A stretch of DNA of 64,000 bases from Lentzea sp. NBRC 102530 (GCF_030269365.1 NZ_BSTF01000005.1:1-64000); one strand, 5' to 3'; shown: positions 34,308 to 44,196, counted from the stretch's first letter. The notes: a model not told the origin generated them from the letters alone. Program-made: numbers and translations.

Positions 34308-35810
34308 ATGCGGGGCGCGATGTTGATCTGTGGGACGACCTCGGACGCGGGCAAGAGCGTCCTGGTCGCCGGTCTGTGCCGCTTCCTGGCACGCCAGGGC
34401 GTCGACGTCGTGCCGTTCAAGGCGCAGAACATGTCGAACAACTCGTTCGTCACACTCGACGGCGGCGAGATCGGGCGTGCGCAGGCGTTGCAGGCGCGGG
34501 CGGCGTTCAAGGAGCCGAGCGTCCGGTTCAACCCGGTGCTGCTCAAGCCCGGCAGCGACCGCACGTCCCAGGTCGTGGTGCTCGGTCAGGCGGTCGGCAC
34601 CGTGTCGGCGATGAGCTACCGGGAACGCAAGCAGGCGCTGCTCGAGACGGTCCTGTCCACTTTGGACGGGCTGCGGCGAGACCACGAGGTCGTGATCTGC
34701 GAGGGCGCGGGCTCCCCGGCCGAGATCAACCTGCGGCCCAACGACATCGCGAACATGGGCCTCGCGACGCGGGCGGACCTGCCGACGCTGGTCGTCGGCG
34801 ACATCGACCGGGGCGGGGTGTTCGCGCACCTCTTCGGCACGGTCGCGGTGCTCGACGCGGCCGACCAGGCGTTGATCTCCGGCTTCGTCGTCAACAAGTT
34901 CCGCGGCGACGCAAGGCTGCTCGAACCGGGCCTCCGGCAGATCCGAGCCCTGACCGGACGGCCGGTGCTCGGTGTGCTGCCGTGGCGCGAGGAGCTGTGG
35001 CTCGACGCCGAGGACTCGTTGTCCTACAACGCGGACGGCGTCGTCGGCAGGCCGCAGCCGCCGGTGAAGGACTGGCTGCGGGTCGCGGTGGTCCGGTTGC
35101 CGCGCATCTCGAACGCCACCGACGTCGAGGCCCTCGCCTGCGAACCCGGTGTGTCCGTGCGGTTCGTGACGGAGCCGTCCCGCCTCGCCGACGCCGACGT
35201 GGTCGTGCTCCCCGGCTCGAAGGCGACCGTCGACGACCTCGCGTGGCTGCGCGAAACCGGCCTGGCGCAAGCGATCCAGCGCTTCGACGGCCCGGTCCTC
35301 GGCATCTGCGGTGGTTTCCAGATGCTGGCCAAGCGGATCGAAGACGACGTGGAGTCGAAGCACGGCACCGTCGAAGGTCTCGGCCTGCTCGACGTCGACA
35401 TCCGCTTCCAGGACCGGAAAACCCTCGCCACCCCGTCCGGTGAGGCCTGGGGTGAGCCCGTCACCGGTTACGAGATCCACCACGGCCAGGTCGTCCGCAG
35501 CACCGAACGCCCGGTGATCGGCGACGAGGGCGCGCAGACCGACCGGGTCGTCGGCACGCACTGGCACGGTCTGCTGGAGAACGACGCGTTCCGCCGCAGG
35601 TTCGTCAGCTGGGCCGCGGCCGTGGCGGGCCGGGACTTCGAGCCCGCGCCGGACGTGAGCTTCCAGGCCGCCCGCGAGGCCCAGCTGGACCTGCTGGGCG
35701 ACCTGGTCGCCGATCACCTGGACACCAGGGCCGTCATCGACCTGCTGGAACGAGGGGCTCCGGCAGGACTGCCGTTCGTGCCGCCCGGCGCCCCAGCAGC
35801 TGCGGAATAG
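34308..35810 (+). CDS. cobQ: Adenosylcobyric acid synthase (glutamine-hydrolysing)
   Basis: CobQ/CbiP, 500 aa, amidates four carboxyl groups of adenosylcobyrinate a,c-diamide in cobalamin synthesis. The N-terminal dethiobiotin-synthetase-like domain has GTTSDAGKS (about residues 9-17), [11 protein letters not shown] and [12 protein letters not shown]. The C-terminal class I amidotransferase domain has the nucleophile Cys in [11 protein letters not shown] (about residue 335) and a His in YEIHHGQV. The start is the ATG at 34308, 28 bp from the divergent gene. No other cobalamin genes are adjacent. Its 3' 77 bp overlap the convergent EamA gene. Confidence 0.95.
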   Translation: MRGAMLICGTTSDAGKSVLVAGLCRFLARQGVDVVPFKAQNMSNNSFVTLDGGEIGRAQALQARAAFKEPSVRFNPVLLKPGSDRTSQVVVLGQAVGTVSAMSYRERKQALLETVLSTLDGLRRDHEVVICEGAGSPAEINLRPNDIANMGLATRADLPTLVVGDIDRGGVFAHLFGTVAVLDAADQALISGFVVNKFRGDARLLEPGLRQIRALTGRPVLGVLPWREELWLDAEDSLSYNADGVVGRPQPPVKDWLRVAVVRLPRISNATDVEALACEPGVSVRFVTEPSRLADADVVVLPGSKATVDDLAWLRETGLAQAIQRFDGPVLGICGGFQMLAKRIEDDVESKHGTVEGLGLLDVDIRFQDRKTLATPSGEAWGEPVTGYEIHHGQVVRSTERPVIGDEGAQTDRVVGTHWHGLLENDAFRRRFVSWAAAVAGRDFEPAPDVSFQAAREAQLDLLGDLVADHLDTRAVIDLLERGAPAGLPFVPPGAPAAAE

Positions 35811-36627
35811 CGAGCCCGGCCAGCACCAGCGCACCGGCCCCGAGCTGCACCGCGCTCATCTGCTCGCCGAGGATCGCCCAGGCCGAGAACATCCCGAACA
35901 CCGGCACCAGCAACGAGAACGGCGCCACGACCGACGACTCGTACTGACGCAGCAGGAAGCCCCAGATGCCGAACCCGAGCAGCGTCGAGATCCACGCGAC
36001 GTACCCGACGGCGGCCGCGCCGGAGAGGTCGAGGCGGCCGAGCGCGCTCATGTCCTCGGTCAACGCCGACAGCGCGAACAGCGGCACCACCGCCACGGCG
36101 CTCACCCACACCATGAACCGCAGCGTGTCGGTCGGCCTGGCGTAGCGCATCAGCACGTTCGACACGCCCCAGCAGGCCGCCGCGATGATCACCAGCGCGA
36201 AGCCGAGCAGCGGTGACGAGATCCCGTAGTCCCACGCGATCAGCCCGATGCCCGCGATCGCCAGCGCGATGCCGCCGACCTGCACGGACTTCGGCCGCTC
36301 GTGCAGCACGACCGCCGCGATCGCGGTCGTGAAGATCACCTGGCTCTGCAGCACCAGCGAACCCAGACCGGCGGGCATGCCGACCTTGAGGCCGACGAAG
36401 AGAAAGCTGAACTTGGCCACGCCGAGCACCAGCCCGACCGCGATGATCCAGCGCCACGGCACCGAAGGCCGGCCGACGAAGAAGATCGCGGGCACGGCGG
36501 CCGCGAGGAACCGCAGCGCGGAGAACAGGATCGGCGGGAACTCGTCGAGGCCGACCTTGAGCACCACGAAGTTGAAGCCCCAGATGGCGGCCACCAGCAC
36601 AGCGAGCAGGACGTGACGTGGACTCAT
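35734..36627 (-). CDS. EamA/DMT-family transporter
   Basis: A 297-aa inner-membrane protein with ten predicted helices in two EamA repeats (starts WGFNFVVLK and [10 protein letters not shown]). Family members export amino acids or metabolites; the substrate is unknown. The ATG at 36627 has the hexamer CAAGCT 7 nt upstream on the minus strand. It is divergent from a LysR gene, which likely regulates it. The C-terminal 25 residues are encoded antisense to the end of cobQ. Confidence 0.92.
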   Translation of the reverse strand: MSPRHVLLAVLVAAIWGFNFVVLKVGLDEFPPILFSALRFLAAAVPAIFFVGRPSVPWRWIIAVGLVLGVAKFSFLFVGLKVGMPAGLGSLVLQSQVIFTTAIAAVVLHERPKSVQVGGIALAIAGIGLIAWDYGISSPLLGFALVIIAAACWGVSNVLMRYARPTDTLRFMVWVSAVAVVPLFALSALTEDMSALGRLDLSGAAAVGYVAWISTLLGFGIWGFLLRQYESSVVAPFSLLVPVFGMFSAWAILGEQMSAVQLGAGALVLAGLAIPQLLGRRAARTAVLPEPLVPAGR

Positions 36628-36643
36628 GCGGTCAAGCTTGCGC

Positions 36644-36661
36644 GTGCTAACTGTTTAGCAC
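36644..36661. promoter_or_regulatory. Candidate LysR operator
   Basis: GTGCTAA (36644-36650) and TTAGCAC (36655-36661) are a perfect 7-bp inverted repeat with a 4-bp spacer, between the divergent eamA and lysR starts. A third half-site, TTAGCAT (36688-36694), overlaps the lysR -10 element, which fits autorepression with activation of the transporter. Confidence 0.65.
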
Positions 36662-36688
36662 CAGTTCCGCTTTCTAAGGTGATGGGTT

Positions 36689-36694
36689 TAGCAT
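36689..36694 (+). promoter_or_regulatory. -10 element TAGCAT of the LysR gene
   Basis: TAGCAT lies 6 nt before the ATG at 36701 and no ribosome binding site is present. It coincides with a half-site of the proposed operator. Confidence 0.5.
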
Positions 36695-36700
36695 CACTAC

Positions 36701-37588
36701 ATGCTCGATCTCGGCAGGCTGAAGGCACTGCACGCCATCGCGACCCACGGCACGGTCGGCGCCGCCGCCGAGGTGCTCGGCTACACGCCGTCCGCGGTCT
36801 CGCAGCAGATCGCCAAGCTCGAACGCGAGACCCGCACCACGCTGCTGGAACGCAACGGCAGGGGTGTCCGCCTCACCGACGCCGCCCGGCTGCTCGCCGA
36901 GACCGCGGACCAGGTGCTGAAGCTCGTCGAGGAGGCCGAGGTCGCGCTGGAGGAACAGCGCGGCGCCGCGATCGGCCGGCTCTGCATCGGCGCGTTCGCC
37001 ACGGCCTCGCGCGGCCTGCTGCCCGAGGTCCTGGTGAGCCTCGGCGAGCAGCACCCGGCGCTGGACGTGCGGCTCACGGAGATCGACCCGCCCTACGCCA
37101 CCGAGGCCGTCGCGCGCGGCGAGCTCGACCTGGCGATCGTGCACGACTGGGCCAACACGCCGTTGCCCGTGCCGGAGTCGCTGTCCCGCGAGTTCATCGG
37201 CGAGGACGTGGCCGAGGTGCTGGTGCCCGAGTCGAACCCGTTGTCGCGCAAGGAGTTCCTCGAACCGATCGACCTCGCCGGCGAGCGGTGGATCTGCCAG
37301 GTCGAGGGGTCGATCTGCTTCGACTGGCTGGAGCGGACGTTCCACGGCGCGGGCATCGAACCCGTGGTGGCGTACCGGATCAGCGAGTACCACACGCAGA
37401 TGGCCTTGCTGGCCAAGGGAATCGGTGTCGCGCTGATCCCGCGGCTCGGCAGGGGAGAGGTGCCGGGCAACGTCCGGATCGTGCCGCTGCGGCCCACGCC
37501 GACCCGCCGGCTGTACGCGGTGTGGCGGACCCAGGCCTCGCGCAGGCCCGCCATCACCGCGACGCTGGACGTGATCAGGAAGCGCTGA
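36701..37588 (+). CDS. LysR-family transcriptional regulator
   Basis: A 295-aa LysR regulator. The N-terminal winged helix is LKALHAIATHGTVGAAAEVL followed by TPSAVSQQIAKLERE; the rest is a periplasmic-binding-like effector domain. It is divergent from the EamA exporter, with a palindromic site between them, so it most likely senses the exporter's substrate. The start is the ATG at 36701. The next gene downstream is convergent with a 9-bp gap. Confidence 0.94.
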   Translation: MLDLGRLKALHAIATHGTVGAAAEVLGYTPSAVSQQIAKLERETRTTLLERNGRGVRLTDAARLLAETADQVLKLVEEAEVALEEQRGAAIGRLCIGAFATASRGLLPEVLVSLGEQHPALDVRLTEIDPPYATEAVARGELDLAIVHDWANTPLPVPESLSREFIGEDVAEVLVPESNPLSRKEFLEPIDLAGERWICQVEGSICFDWLERTFHGAGIEPVVAYRISEYHTQMALLAKGIGVALIPRLGRGEVPGNVRIVPLRPTPTRRLYAVWRTQASRRPAITATLDVIRKR

Positions 37589-37597
37589 TCGGCGAGG

Positions 37598-38689
37598 CTA
37601 AGGAGCCACGATGACGTGCGGCTTCCTCGGTGCCATCACCTTCAGCACCGCCTTGGCCTCGCGGATCACCCCGGCCATGTCCTTCTTCGTGGTCTTCACG
37701 TAGGGCTCGATCGTGAGCGTCGCCGCGTCCTTGTTCTCCACGACGTTCCAGGTGCCGCGCAGGAACCCGTCCACGAGGAACGTCGGCGGGAACACGCCGT
37801 TGCGCACCGCGCCCCACCGCGACCGGGCGTCCTCGCTCATGATCCGCTGCCGGTCCGCGTGCCCGAGCAGCACGTTGTCGAACGCGGGCAGCAGCCGTGC
37901 GGGCGCCGGCACGTCCTCGGACACGATCAGGCCGTCCGGCACGTCCAGCAGCACCTTCCCGGCCTCGTTCCGGTATTCGACGAGGTCCAGGCCGGCCGCG
38001 TGCGCCTTGAGCCCGATGAGCCGCGACCACGCCTGCATGTCCGCGAGCGTCGCCGGCCCGAACGCCCGCAGGTACCGCTTGATCAGCTCGGGAACGGCCG
38101 CTTCCGAGGGCAGTTCGCGGCCGAGCCACGACGCCATCGCGACGTTCTGCGGCACGCCGCCCACGCCCCAGATCCCGCGCGGCGGCACCTGGATCATCGG
38201 CACCAGCATCTGCGCCTGCGTGGACATCTCGCGCGCCTTGGCCTCGGGGAAGTGCTCCTCGAGGTGTGCGCCGATCTCCGCGACCGTGCGCGGTTCGGCG
38301 TCGATGTACTCGCGGGTGATGCGCGCGAGTTTCTCCAGGTCGATCTCGACGCGGGTCGCGGGCGGCATCACGATCTTCGCCCACTTGTTCAGCTCCGGCT
38401 GCAACGCCGTGCGCATCAAGTACACGTCGTTGGCGGAGATGAGGTGCAGGGTGCCGCGCCACAACGTCATCCGCACCAGCGAGCGGTCGATGATGAGCTT
38501 GCTCAGCGCGTCGACCTTGTACGGCTTGAGCCGCGTCCAGAGGGCGAGGTACGGCGGGATGGGGGCCTGGGCCTGGAGGCCGCCGAGGTGCTCGACGGCG
38601 TCCACGATCGGCATGGACGTCCGCTCCAGCAGCAACTGCCGCGCGAGCAGCGTGCGGTTGAGGGTGCGGTTCGAGAGTGTTGTGCTCAC
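37598..38689 (-). CDS. Winged-helix AlkZ-like DNA-binding protein
   Basis: A 363-aa protein of the HTH_42/AlkZ-YcaQ family, whose studied members are DNA glycosylases for bulky or crosslinked lesions. The N-terminal LARQLLLER ... [11 protein letters not shown] contains the QxQ-type motif at the family's catalytic position; three winged-helix regions follow. Actinobacteria carry several paralogues, some in antibiotic clusters for self-protection, so glycosylase activity is plausible but unproven. The start is the GTG at 38689 in an overlap GTGA with the epoxide hydrolase stop, so the two genes are coupled. Confidence 0.85.
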   Translation of the reverse strand: MSTTLSNRTLNRTLLARQLLLERTSMPIVDAVEHLGGLQAQAPIPPYLALWTRLKPYKVDALSKLIIDRSLVRMTLWRGTLHLISANDVYLMRTALQPELNKWAKIVMPPATRVEIDLEKLARITREYIDAEPRTVAEIGAHLEEHFPEAKAREMSTQAQMLVPMIQVPPRGIWGVGGVPQNVAMASWLGRELPSEAAVPELIKRYLRAFGPATLADMQAWSRLIGLKAHAAGLDLVEYRNEAGKVLLDVPDGLIVSEDVPAPARLLPAFDNVLLGHADRQRIMSEDARSRWGAVRNGVFPPTFLVDGFLRGTWNVVENKDAATLTIEPYVKTTKKDMAGVIREAKAVLKVMAPRKPHVIVAP

Positions 38690-39789
38690 AGCGATTTGAA
38701 GAACTTCCTGATGTCTTGGACCAGCAGGTCCGGCTCCTCCATCGCGGCGAAGTGACCGCCGCGGTCGAACTCGGTCCAGTGCACGATCGTCGGGATCATC
38801 TTCTCCGCGAGCGACCGCACCGGCAGGCTCAGGTCGTGCGGGAAGACCGCGACGCCGGTCGGCACCGTCGACGGCTGCTGGTTGCCCCAGTTCGCCGACT
38901 GCTCCTTGTACAGCGCCGCCGACGAGCCCGCCGTGCCGGTGAACCAGTAGATCGACACGTTGGTCAGCATCTGGTCGCGGTCCACCGCGTCCTCGGGTGC
39001 GCCCTCGTTGTCGGTCCAGTCGTGGAACTTCTCCGCGATCCACGCGAGCTGCCCGACGGGGCTGTCGGTGAGCGCGTAGGAGAGCGTGCGCGGCCGGCTG
39101 CGTTGCAGGTGCATGTAGCCGGAGAGTTCCTTCTGGTAGTGGTCGAGCGACTCCAGCGCGCGCAGCTCCTCGTCGCTCAGGTCGTTCACGCCCTGCGGCC
39201 GGAACGTCTGGAGCATGTTCACGTGCACACCGATGACCTGTTCCGGGAACACCCGGCCGATCTCCTGCGCGATGCCCGAACCCCAGTCGCCGCCCTGCGT
39301 GCCGTAGCGGTCGTAGCCGAGGCCCTCCATGAGCTTCGCGAACGCCCACGAGACGCGCAGGACGTTCCAGCCGGGCTTCTTCGTCGGGCCGGAGAAGCCG
39401 AAGCCGGGGATCGACGGGATCACGAGGTGGAAGTCCTCGGAGAGCGGCTCGATGACGTTGAGGAACTCGACGAACGAGCCCGGCCAGCCGTGGATCAGCA
39501 GCAACGGCGTGGCGTCCGGGTTCTGCGAGCGGACGTGCAGGAAGTGGATGCGCTGCCCGCTGATCTCCGTCGTGAACTGCGGGTAGGAGTTCAGCCGTTC
39601 TTCCTGCGCCCGCCAGTCGAACCCGTCTCGCCAGTACTCGGCCAACGGGCGCAGGTAGCTGCGCGGGATGCCGTAGGACCAGCCGACGCCCGGCAGGTCC
39701 TCCTCGGGCCACCGCGCGTTCGCGAGGCGGGCGCGCAGGTCCTCGACCTCGGCCTGCGGGATCTCGATGCGGAACGGCGTGATCTCCAT
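38686..39789 (-). CDS. Epoxide hydrolase (EHN family)
   Basis: A 367-aa alpha/beta hydrolase of the microsomal-type epoxide hydrolase family. The EHN N-terminal region (about residues 1-105) contains [12 protein letters not shown], then HGWPGS for the oxyanion hole, GGDWGS with the nucleophilic Asp (about residue 172), and a C-terminal [15 protein letters not shown] with the catalytic His. It opens epoxides to diols. The start is the ATG at 39789, 7 nt after a TAGCGT hexamer. Pairing with an AlkZ-like gene suggests joint handling of electrophilic (DNA-damaging) epoxides. Confidence 0.92.
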   Translation of the reverse strand: MEITPFRIEIPQAEVEDLRARLANARWPEEDLPGVGWSYGIPRSYLRPLAEYWRDGFDWRAQEERLNSYPQFTTEISGQRIHFLHVRSQNPDATPLLLIHGWPGSFVEFLNVIEPLSEDFHLVIPSIPGFGFSGPTKKPGWNVLRVSWAFAKLMEGLGYDRYGTQGGDWGSGIAQEIGRVFPEQVIGVHVNMLQTFRPQGVNDLSDEELRALESLDHYQKELSGYMHLQRSRPRTLSYALTDSPVGQLAWIAEKFHDWTDNEGAPEDAVDRDQMLTNVSIYWFTGTAGSSAALYKEQSANWGNQQPSTVPTGVAVFPHDLSLPVRSLAEKMIPTIVHWTEFDRGGHFAAMEEPDLLVQDIRKFFKSL

Positions 39790-39796
39790 GGCCCCC

Positions 39797-39802
39797 ACGC
39801 TA
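39797..39802 (-). promoter_or_regulatory. -10 element TAGCGT of the epoxide hydrolase operon
   Basis: On the minus strand TAGCGT lies 7 nt before the ATG at 39789. The gap is a G-rich run that could also serve weakly as a ribosome binding site. Confidence 0.5.
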
Positions 39803-39835
39803 TGAGCTCGTGCGGACAGCCTTCGTCCGCGTTGT

Positions 39836-40507
39836 TCAGCAGAACTTCTCGATCAGCTCCTCGAAGAAACCGCCTGCCTCTATCGCCGCCTTCTCCTGGT
39901 CACCGTCGCGGACCGCGTGCAACAGCCCGGTGTGCGACACCTGGTCCTGACCAGGCTGGCTGGTGTCGACAGAGGCCGCCACCGAAGCTTTGACGGCCTC
40001 GGTCAAGCCCTGGTAGAGCTCCGCTAGGAGCGCGTTGTGCGAGCACTGGACGAGCAGCACGTGGAACGCCGTGTCGTGCTCGATCACCTCGGCCCACTGC
40101 TCGTTCTCCATGGCCGCGTCGCGCTTGGCCAGCACTTCGGTGAGGCGGGCGAGCTCGGCCTCGGTGCGGTGCTTGGCGGCCAGCCGGGCGCCCTCCATCT
40201 CGAGAGTGCGGCGCACCTGGAGGACCTCCTTGAGCTCCGTTCCGCACATGCGGCGGACCGCGCCGGAGAGTTCGCTGGTCGCGCGGACGAACGTGCCGTC
40301 GCCCTGCCGCACCTCCAGCAGTCCGGCGTGGGAGAGCGCGCGCACGGCCTCGCGGACCGTGTTCCTGCCCACCCCGAGCGCGGTGACCAGCTCGGGCTCG
40401 GGCGGGATGCGCTGCCCGACGGGCCATTCACCAGTCGTGATCGCGCCCCGCATCTGCTCGATCACCTGGTCGACCAGGCCCGCCCGTCGGGTAGTGGCCA
40501 ACGGCAC
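39836..40507 (-). CDS. FadR-subfamily GntR transcriptional regulator
   Basis: A 223-aa regulator: GntR winged helix ([31 protein letters not shown] split around residues 34-64) and an FCD C-terminal domain, with metal-ligand-like Asp and His residues ([20 protein letters not shown]). It is divergent from an MFS exporter gene 48 bp away and probably controls it. The start is the GTG at 40507 with AAAGGAC upstream. Confidence 0.93.
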   Translation of the reverse strand: MPLATTRRAGLVDQVIEQMRGAITTGEWPVGQRIPPEPELVTALGVGRNTVREAVRALSHAGLLEVRQGDGTFVRATSELSGAVRRMCGTELKEVLQVRRTLEMEGARLAAKHRTEAELARLTEVLAKRDAAMENEQWAEVIEHDTAFHVLLVQCSHNALLAELYQGLTEAVKASVAASVDTSQPGQDQVSHTGLLHAVRDGDQEKAAIEAGGFFEELIEKFC

Positions 40508-40542
40508 AGCGTCGTCCTTTCATCCGAACATCCTACGTCTGC

Positions 40543-40548
40543 GATAGT
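40543..40548 (+). promoter_or_regulatory. -10 element GATAGT of the MFS gene
   Basis: GATAGT lies 7 nt before the GTG at 40556; no ribosome binding site is present. Confidence 0.4.
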
Positions 40549-40555
40549 GAAGCGC

Positions 40556-41800
40556 GTGACGATGAAGCAGACGACTCTTGCCGCACAGACTGCCACCGAT
40601 CCGGGTCGCAGGGTGACGGTCGTCCTGAATCGTCACGTTCCGCTGGTCGGGTCCGCGTTGCTCGCGATCGGGGTCGCCCTCGCTGCCGCGAATCTCCGTC
40701 CGGCGGTGACCAGTCTGGCCTCGGTGCTCGGTGATGTCCGCGCCGCCCTTGGGGTTTCGGCCGCATGGACCAGTGCGCTGACGGCCGTTCCGGTGCTTTG
40801 TTTCGGCTTCGCGGCGTTCGCCGCACCTTGGCTGGGTCGCCGCCTCGGCATGGCCCGCGCGATCGGACTTTCACTGGGGGTGCTCACGCTCGGCTTGGTG
40901 CTGCGCGTGATCGACGGTCCGTGGGTCGTGCTGGGCGGCACCTTCATCGCGTGTGCGGGCATCGCGGTGTCCAACGTGCTGATCCCGGTCGTGGTGAAGG
41001 CGTCGTTCCCTTCCCGCGTAGGGCTGATCACCGGTGTCTACACGGGCACCTTGTCCGCCGGCGCCGCGCTGGCGGCCGCGTTGACGCCTCGGCTGGAGGA
41101 GTGGACGGGGTCGTGGCGGCTCGCGGTCGGCGCCTGGGCGTTGCTGTCGCTCGGGGCTGTCGTCGTCTGGTTCGCCGGAGCCCGGCACGGATCTGCTGCC
41201 TCGGTGGTGCGGTCGGCCGCGCCTGCGGAGAAGCGCTCGTTGCTGCGCAGCCCGCTCGCGTGGGTGATCACCGTGTTCTTCGGCCTGCAGTCGCTGTTCG
41301 CCTACACCGTCATGGGCTGGTTGCCGGCGATGCTCGTCGACTCCGGCGTGGACCGGAACACCGCCGGGATGCTGCTCGCCGTCTCGATGCTGCTGAGCGT
41401 GCCGGTCAGCCTGCTCGTGCCGCCGATCGCCGCCCGGTTCTCCAGCCAGGGGCCGATGGTGCTGGTGCTGGGCGTGCTGTCGTTCGCGGGCATGCTGGGG
41501 ATGCTCGTGGCGCCTGCCGCCGCTCCCGGGCTGTGGGTGGTGCTGATCGGGTTCGGGATGGGCATGTTCCCGCTCGCACTGTTGATCATGTCGCTGCGCA
41601 CCAAGTCCACTTCGGACACCGCTCGGCTGTCGGCGATGGCGCAGAGCCTCGGGTACCTGATCGCGGCCTCCGGACCGTTCGCGTTCGGGGTGCTGCGGGA
41701 GGCCACCGGGACGTGGACGGTGTCGTTGACGGTGCAGCTGGTGCTGCTGGCGGCGCTGACCGTGCTGGGTGTCGTCGCCGGGCGTCCGCGGTACATCTAG
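40556..41800 (+). CDS. MFS transporter, CynX/NimT type
   Basis: A 414-aa membrane protein with twelve hydrophobic helices. The AANLRPAVTSLASVLGDV N-terminus is the mark of the CynX/NimT (cyanate/nitroimidazole) MFS subgroup. It is presumably an exporter regulated by the divergent GntR/FCD protein. The start is the GTG at 40556, or an ATG two codons later; the frame opens far upstream antisense to the regulator, which is not coding. Confidence 0.9.
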   Translation: MTMKQTTLAAQTATDPGRRVTVVLNRHVPLVGSALLAIGVALAAANLRPAVTSLASVLGDVRAALGVSAAWTSALTAVPVLCFGFAAFAAPWLGRRLGMARAIGLSLGVLTLGLVLRVIDGPWVVLGGTFIACAGIAVSNVLIPVVVKASFPSRVGLITGVYTGTLSAGAALAAALTPRLEEWTGSWRLAVGAWALLSLGAVVVWFAGARHGSAASVVRSAAPAEKRSLLRSPLAWVITVFFGLQSLFAYTVMGWLPAMLVDSGVDRNTAGMLLAVSMLLSVPVSLLVPPIAARFSSQGPMVLVLGVLSFAGMLGMLVAPAAAPGLWVVLIGFGMGMFPLALLIMSLRTKSTSDTARLSAMAQSLGYLIAASGPFAFGVLREATGTWTVSLTVQLVLLAALTVLGVVAGRPRYI

Positions 41801-41835
41801 TCAGGAATCGAGAAGCAGGGCGTTCTCGCTGGTCC

Positions 41836-41841
41836 TAGCGT
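41836..41841 (+). promoter_or_regulatory. -10 element TAGCGT of the VOC gene
   Basis: TAGCGT lies 7 nt before the ATG at 41849, with no ribosome binding site. Confidence 0.5.
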
Positions 41842-41848
41842 TGTCGGC

Positions 41849-42253
41849 ATGGACATCACGATTCACGCCACGTTCCTGCCGCACACCGATCCCGACGCCT
41901 CGCTGGCGTTCTACCGCGACCTGCTCGGCTGGGAGGTCCGCGCGGACGTCGGCAAGGGCGCCATGCGGTGGATCACGGTCGCGCCCGCCGGTGCCGTGTC
42001 GTCCGTCGTGCTGGAACCACCGGCGATGGCGGACGGGTTGACGGACGCTCAGCGCACCGTGATCTCCGAGATGATCTCGAACGGCTCGTACGCGTTCATC
42101 AACCTGGCTTGTCCGGACGTCGACAAGGCGTTCGACGAACTCCAGGCCGGGGGCGCGGACGTCGTGCAGGAGCCGACCGACCAGCCGTGGGGTGTGCGGG
42201 ACTGCGTGTTCCGCGACCCGGCCGGCAACACGGTCCGGATCCAGCAGGCCTAG
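41849..42253 (+). CDS. Single-domain VOC protein
   Basis: A 134-aa glyoxalase/bleomycin-resistance-fold protein (FLPHTDPDASLAFYRDLLGW at the N-terminus, DPAGNTVRIQQ at the end). A metal or ligand site is likely but the reaction cannot be assigned. The gene is probably leaderless. Its TAG shares two bases with the stop of the convergent flavodoxin-like gene in CTAG (42250-42253). Confidence 0.88.
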   Translation: MDITIHATFLPHTDPDASLAFYRDLLGWEVRADVGKGAMRWITVAPAGAVSSVVLEPPAMADGLTDAQRTVISEMISNGSYAFINLACPDVDKAFDELQAGGADVVQEPTDQPWGVRDCVFRDPAGNTVRIQQA

Positions 42254-42663
42254 TTCGACGCGAAACCGCGGTGCAGGACGGTCAGCTGGTCGGCGAGGTA
42301 GCGGGCCCAGGCCTTGGCGCGGTCCCAGTCGGGGGCCGCACCGCCGAAGCTGATCGGCCCGCTCGCACCCAGTCTGCGGATCATGCGCGTGACGTCGTGC
42401 GGCACCGGCGGCGTGCCGCGGTGGAACAGCCACAGGGGCGTGCTCTTGAGCGGAACCTTGTGCCGCTTGACGAACCGCTGCGCGTCGCGGGCGGCCGCGT
42501 CGCCCATGACCACGGCACCGAACCCGTCGAGCGTCTGGGCGGCGGCGATGGAGAGCACGGTGACTCTCAAGCCGCAGCCCGCGAGTTCGGTGCCGATGAT
42601 CTGGGCGATCTCGTCCGTGGCGGCGATCTGCGAGGTGTAGGCGACGAGGACTCTGTCTGTCAT
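42250..42663 (-). CDS. Flavodoxin-domain protein
   Basis: A 137-aa protein with a flavodoxin-like start, VLVAYTSQIAATDEIAQIIG, corresponding to the FMN phosphate loop, and a GAVVMGDAA second motif. It resembles the protoporphyrinogen-oxidase-like (HemG-type) flavodoxins common in actinobacteria, whose role is uncertain. It ends in CTAG shared with the VOC gene and lies 64 bp from the mycothione reductase stop. Confidence 0.85.
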   Translation of the reverse strand: MTDRVLVAYTSQIAATDEIAQIIGTELAGCGLRVTVLSIAAAQTLDGFGAVVMGDAAARDAQRFVKRHKVPLKSTPLWLFHRGTPPVPHDVTRMIRRLGASGPISFGGAAPDWDRAKAWARYLADQLTVLHRGFASN

Positions 42664-42727
42664 CGCTGCATCGTGGTCGGTTCTTCGGACTTTGTGCAGC
42701 GGCGGAAGTCCCTGTCGTTCCAGGCCT

Positions 42728-44101
42728 TCAGTCCAGCGGCAGGGCCAGCAGCGCGTTCTCGACCAGTTCCGGCATCGCCGGGTGGATCCAGTACTGCCCG
42801 CGCGCCATGGTCTTCGCGTCCAGGCCGAAGCTCATCGCCTGGATCAACGGCTGGATCACCGTCGACGCCTGCGGCCCGATGATGTGCGCCCCCAGGAGCT
42901 GACCGGTGGCAGGGTCGGCGAGTAGCTTCGCGAACCCGGTGGTGTCCTCCATGGCCCAGCCGTACGCGATGGACGCGTAGGCCTGGCTCGCGGTGACGTA
43001 CCGGATGCCCTTCTCCTTGGCCTGCTCCTCGGTGAGCCCGACGCTCGCGATCTGCGGGTTCGAGAACACGGCGGCCGGCACGAACCGGTGGTCGGACTTG
43101 ACCAGGTCGTCCGGGTGCTCCAGGTTGTGCCGCACGACCTTGGCCTCGTGGTTGGCGACGTGCTTGAGCTGGTACTCGGAGCTGATGTCGCCCAGCGCGA
43201 AGATGTGCGGCCGGCTCGTGCGCTGGAACTCGTCCACCTTGATGCGGCCGTCCGCGTGGGTGTCGAGACCGGCGTTGTCGACGTGGAGCAGGTCGGTGTT
43301 CGGCTGCCTGCCGACCGCGATCAGGAGCTGGTGCGCCTCAACGGTTTCCTCGCCGTTCGGGCCTTCGAGGTGGAGCTTGACCCCGGTCTCGGTCTTCTCG
43401 GCGCGCGTCGTCTTGCGGTTGAGCAGGACGTTCCACTTGTTCTTCGCGATCTCGGTGAAGCGCTCGGCGATGTCGAGGTCCTCGTGGCGCAGCAACAGGT
43501 TCGAGCGCGCGATCATCGTGACCTCGACGCCGAAGCTGCTGAAGACGTGCGCGAACTCCGAGGCGATGAACCCGCTGCCGACGATGATCAGGCTCTCCGG
43601 GAGCTCGTCCAGGCGCATGATCGTGTCGCTGGTGTGGAAGCCCGTGGTGTCCAGGTCCGCGATGTCCGGGACGGTGGGGCGGCTGCCGGCGGCGATGACG
43701 ACCCGGTCCGCGGTGATCGTCTCACCGGTGCCCGTGTCGATGGTGTGGGCGTCGACGAAGTGGGCGGTGCCCTCGAAGACCGTGACGTTCGCGTTCTCGT
43801 TGGCGCGCCAGTTGCGGCCGCCTTCGGCGATCGGGTCGATCCGGTTGAAGATCCGGTCCCTGATCTCCGGCCAGTGGACCGCGTCCGTGTGGGCGTCCAC
43901 GCCCAGCTTCTCGGCGTTGGCCGGGGCTGCGGCCTGGTCCGCGGTGTGGACGAACATCTTGGTGGGGATGCAGCCCACGTTCAGGCACGTGCCGCCGAAG
44001 GTGCCCTTTTCCAGGATGGCGATCTGCCAGCCTGCCATGGCTTCCGTCGGGATGCTGTTGCCGGAGCCGGTGCCGATGATGACCAGGTCGAAGTGCCTCA
44101 C
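42728..44101 (-). CDS. mtr: Mycothione reductase
   Basis: A 457-aa FAD/NADPH disulfide reductase that regenerates mycothiol from mycothione, the actinobacterial thiol buffer. The FAD motif IIGTGSGNS, redox pair CLNVGC (about residues 39-44, within GGTCLNVGCIPTKM) and the C-terminal HP...E interface motif (WIHPAMPELVENA) are present. The GTGSGNS motif distinguishes Mtr from glutathione and lipoamide reductases. The start is the GTG at 44101, aligning with the known N-terminus of Mtr; a TTG at 44113 is possible. Confidence 0.95.
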   Translation of the reverse strand: MRHFDLVIIGTGSGNSIPTEAMAGWQIAILEKGTFGGTCLNVGCIPTKMFVHTADQAAAPANAEKLGVDAHTDAVHWPEIRDRIFNRIDPIAEGGRNWRANENANVTVFEGTAHFVDAHTIDTGTGETITADRVVIAAGSRPTVPDIADLDTTGFHTSDTIMRLDELPESLIIVGSGFIASEFAHVFSSFGVEVTMIARSNLLLRHEDLDIAERFTEIAKNKWNVLLNRKTTRAEKTETGVKLHLEGPNGEETVEAHQLLIAVGRQPNTDLLHVDNAGLDTHADGRIKVDEFQRTSRPHIFALGDISSEYQLKHVANHEAKVVRHNLEHPDDLVKSDHRFVPAAVFSNPQIASVGLTEEQAKEKGIRYVTASQAYASIAYGWAMEDTTGFAKLLADPATGQLLGAHIIGPQASTVIQPLIQAMSFGLDAKTMARGQYWIHPAMPELVENALLALPLD

Positions 44102-44196
44102 GTGTGGATCCAACCATTTCGGGGGTGGCTGTGTTCCGTGGCGGGGATTACGTGGGGCTTACGGGGGCTGGGGTCGGTTGGCGGTCGGCTTTCGTC

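Noticed and set aside
38677-39993. 438-codon frame antisense to the epoxide hydrolase
   Set aside because: No recognisable domain; the opposite strand encodes a clear alpha/beta hydrolase.
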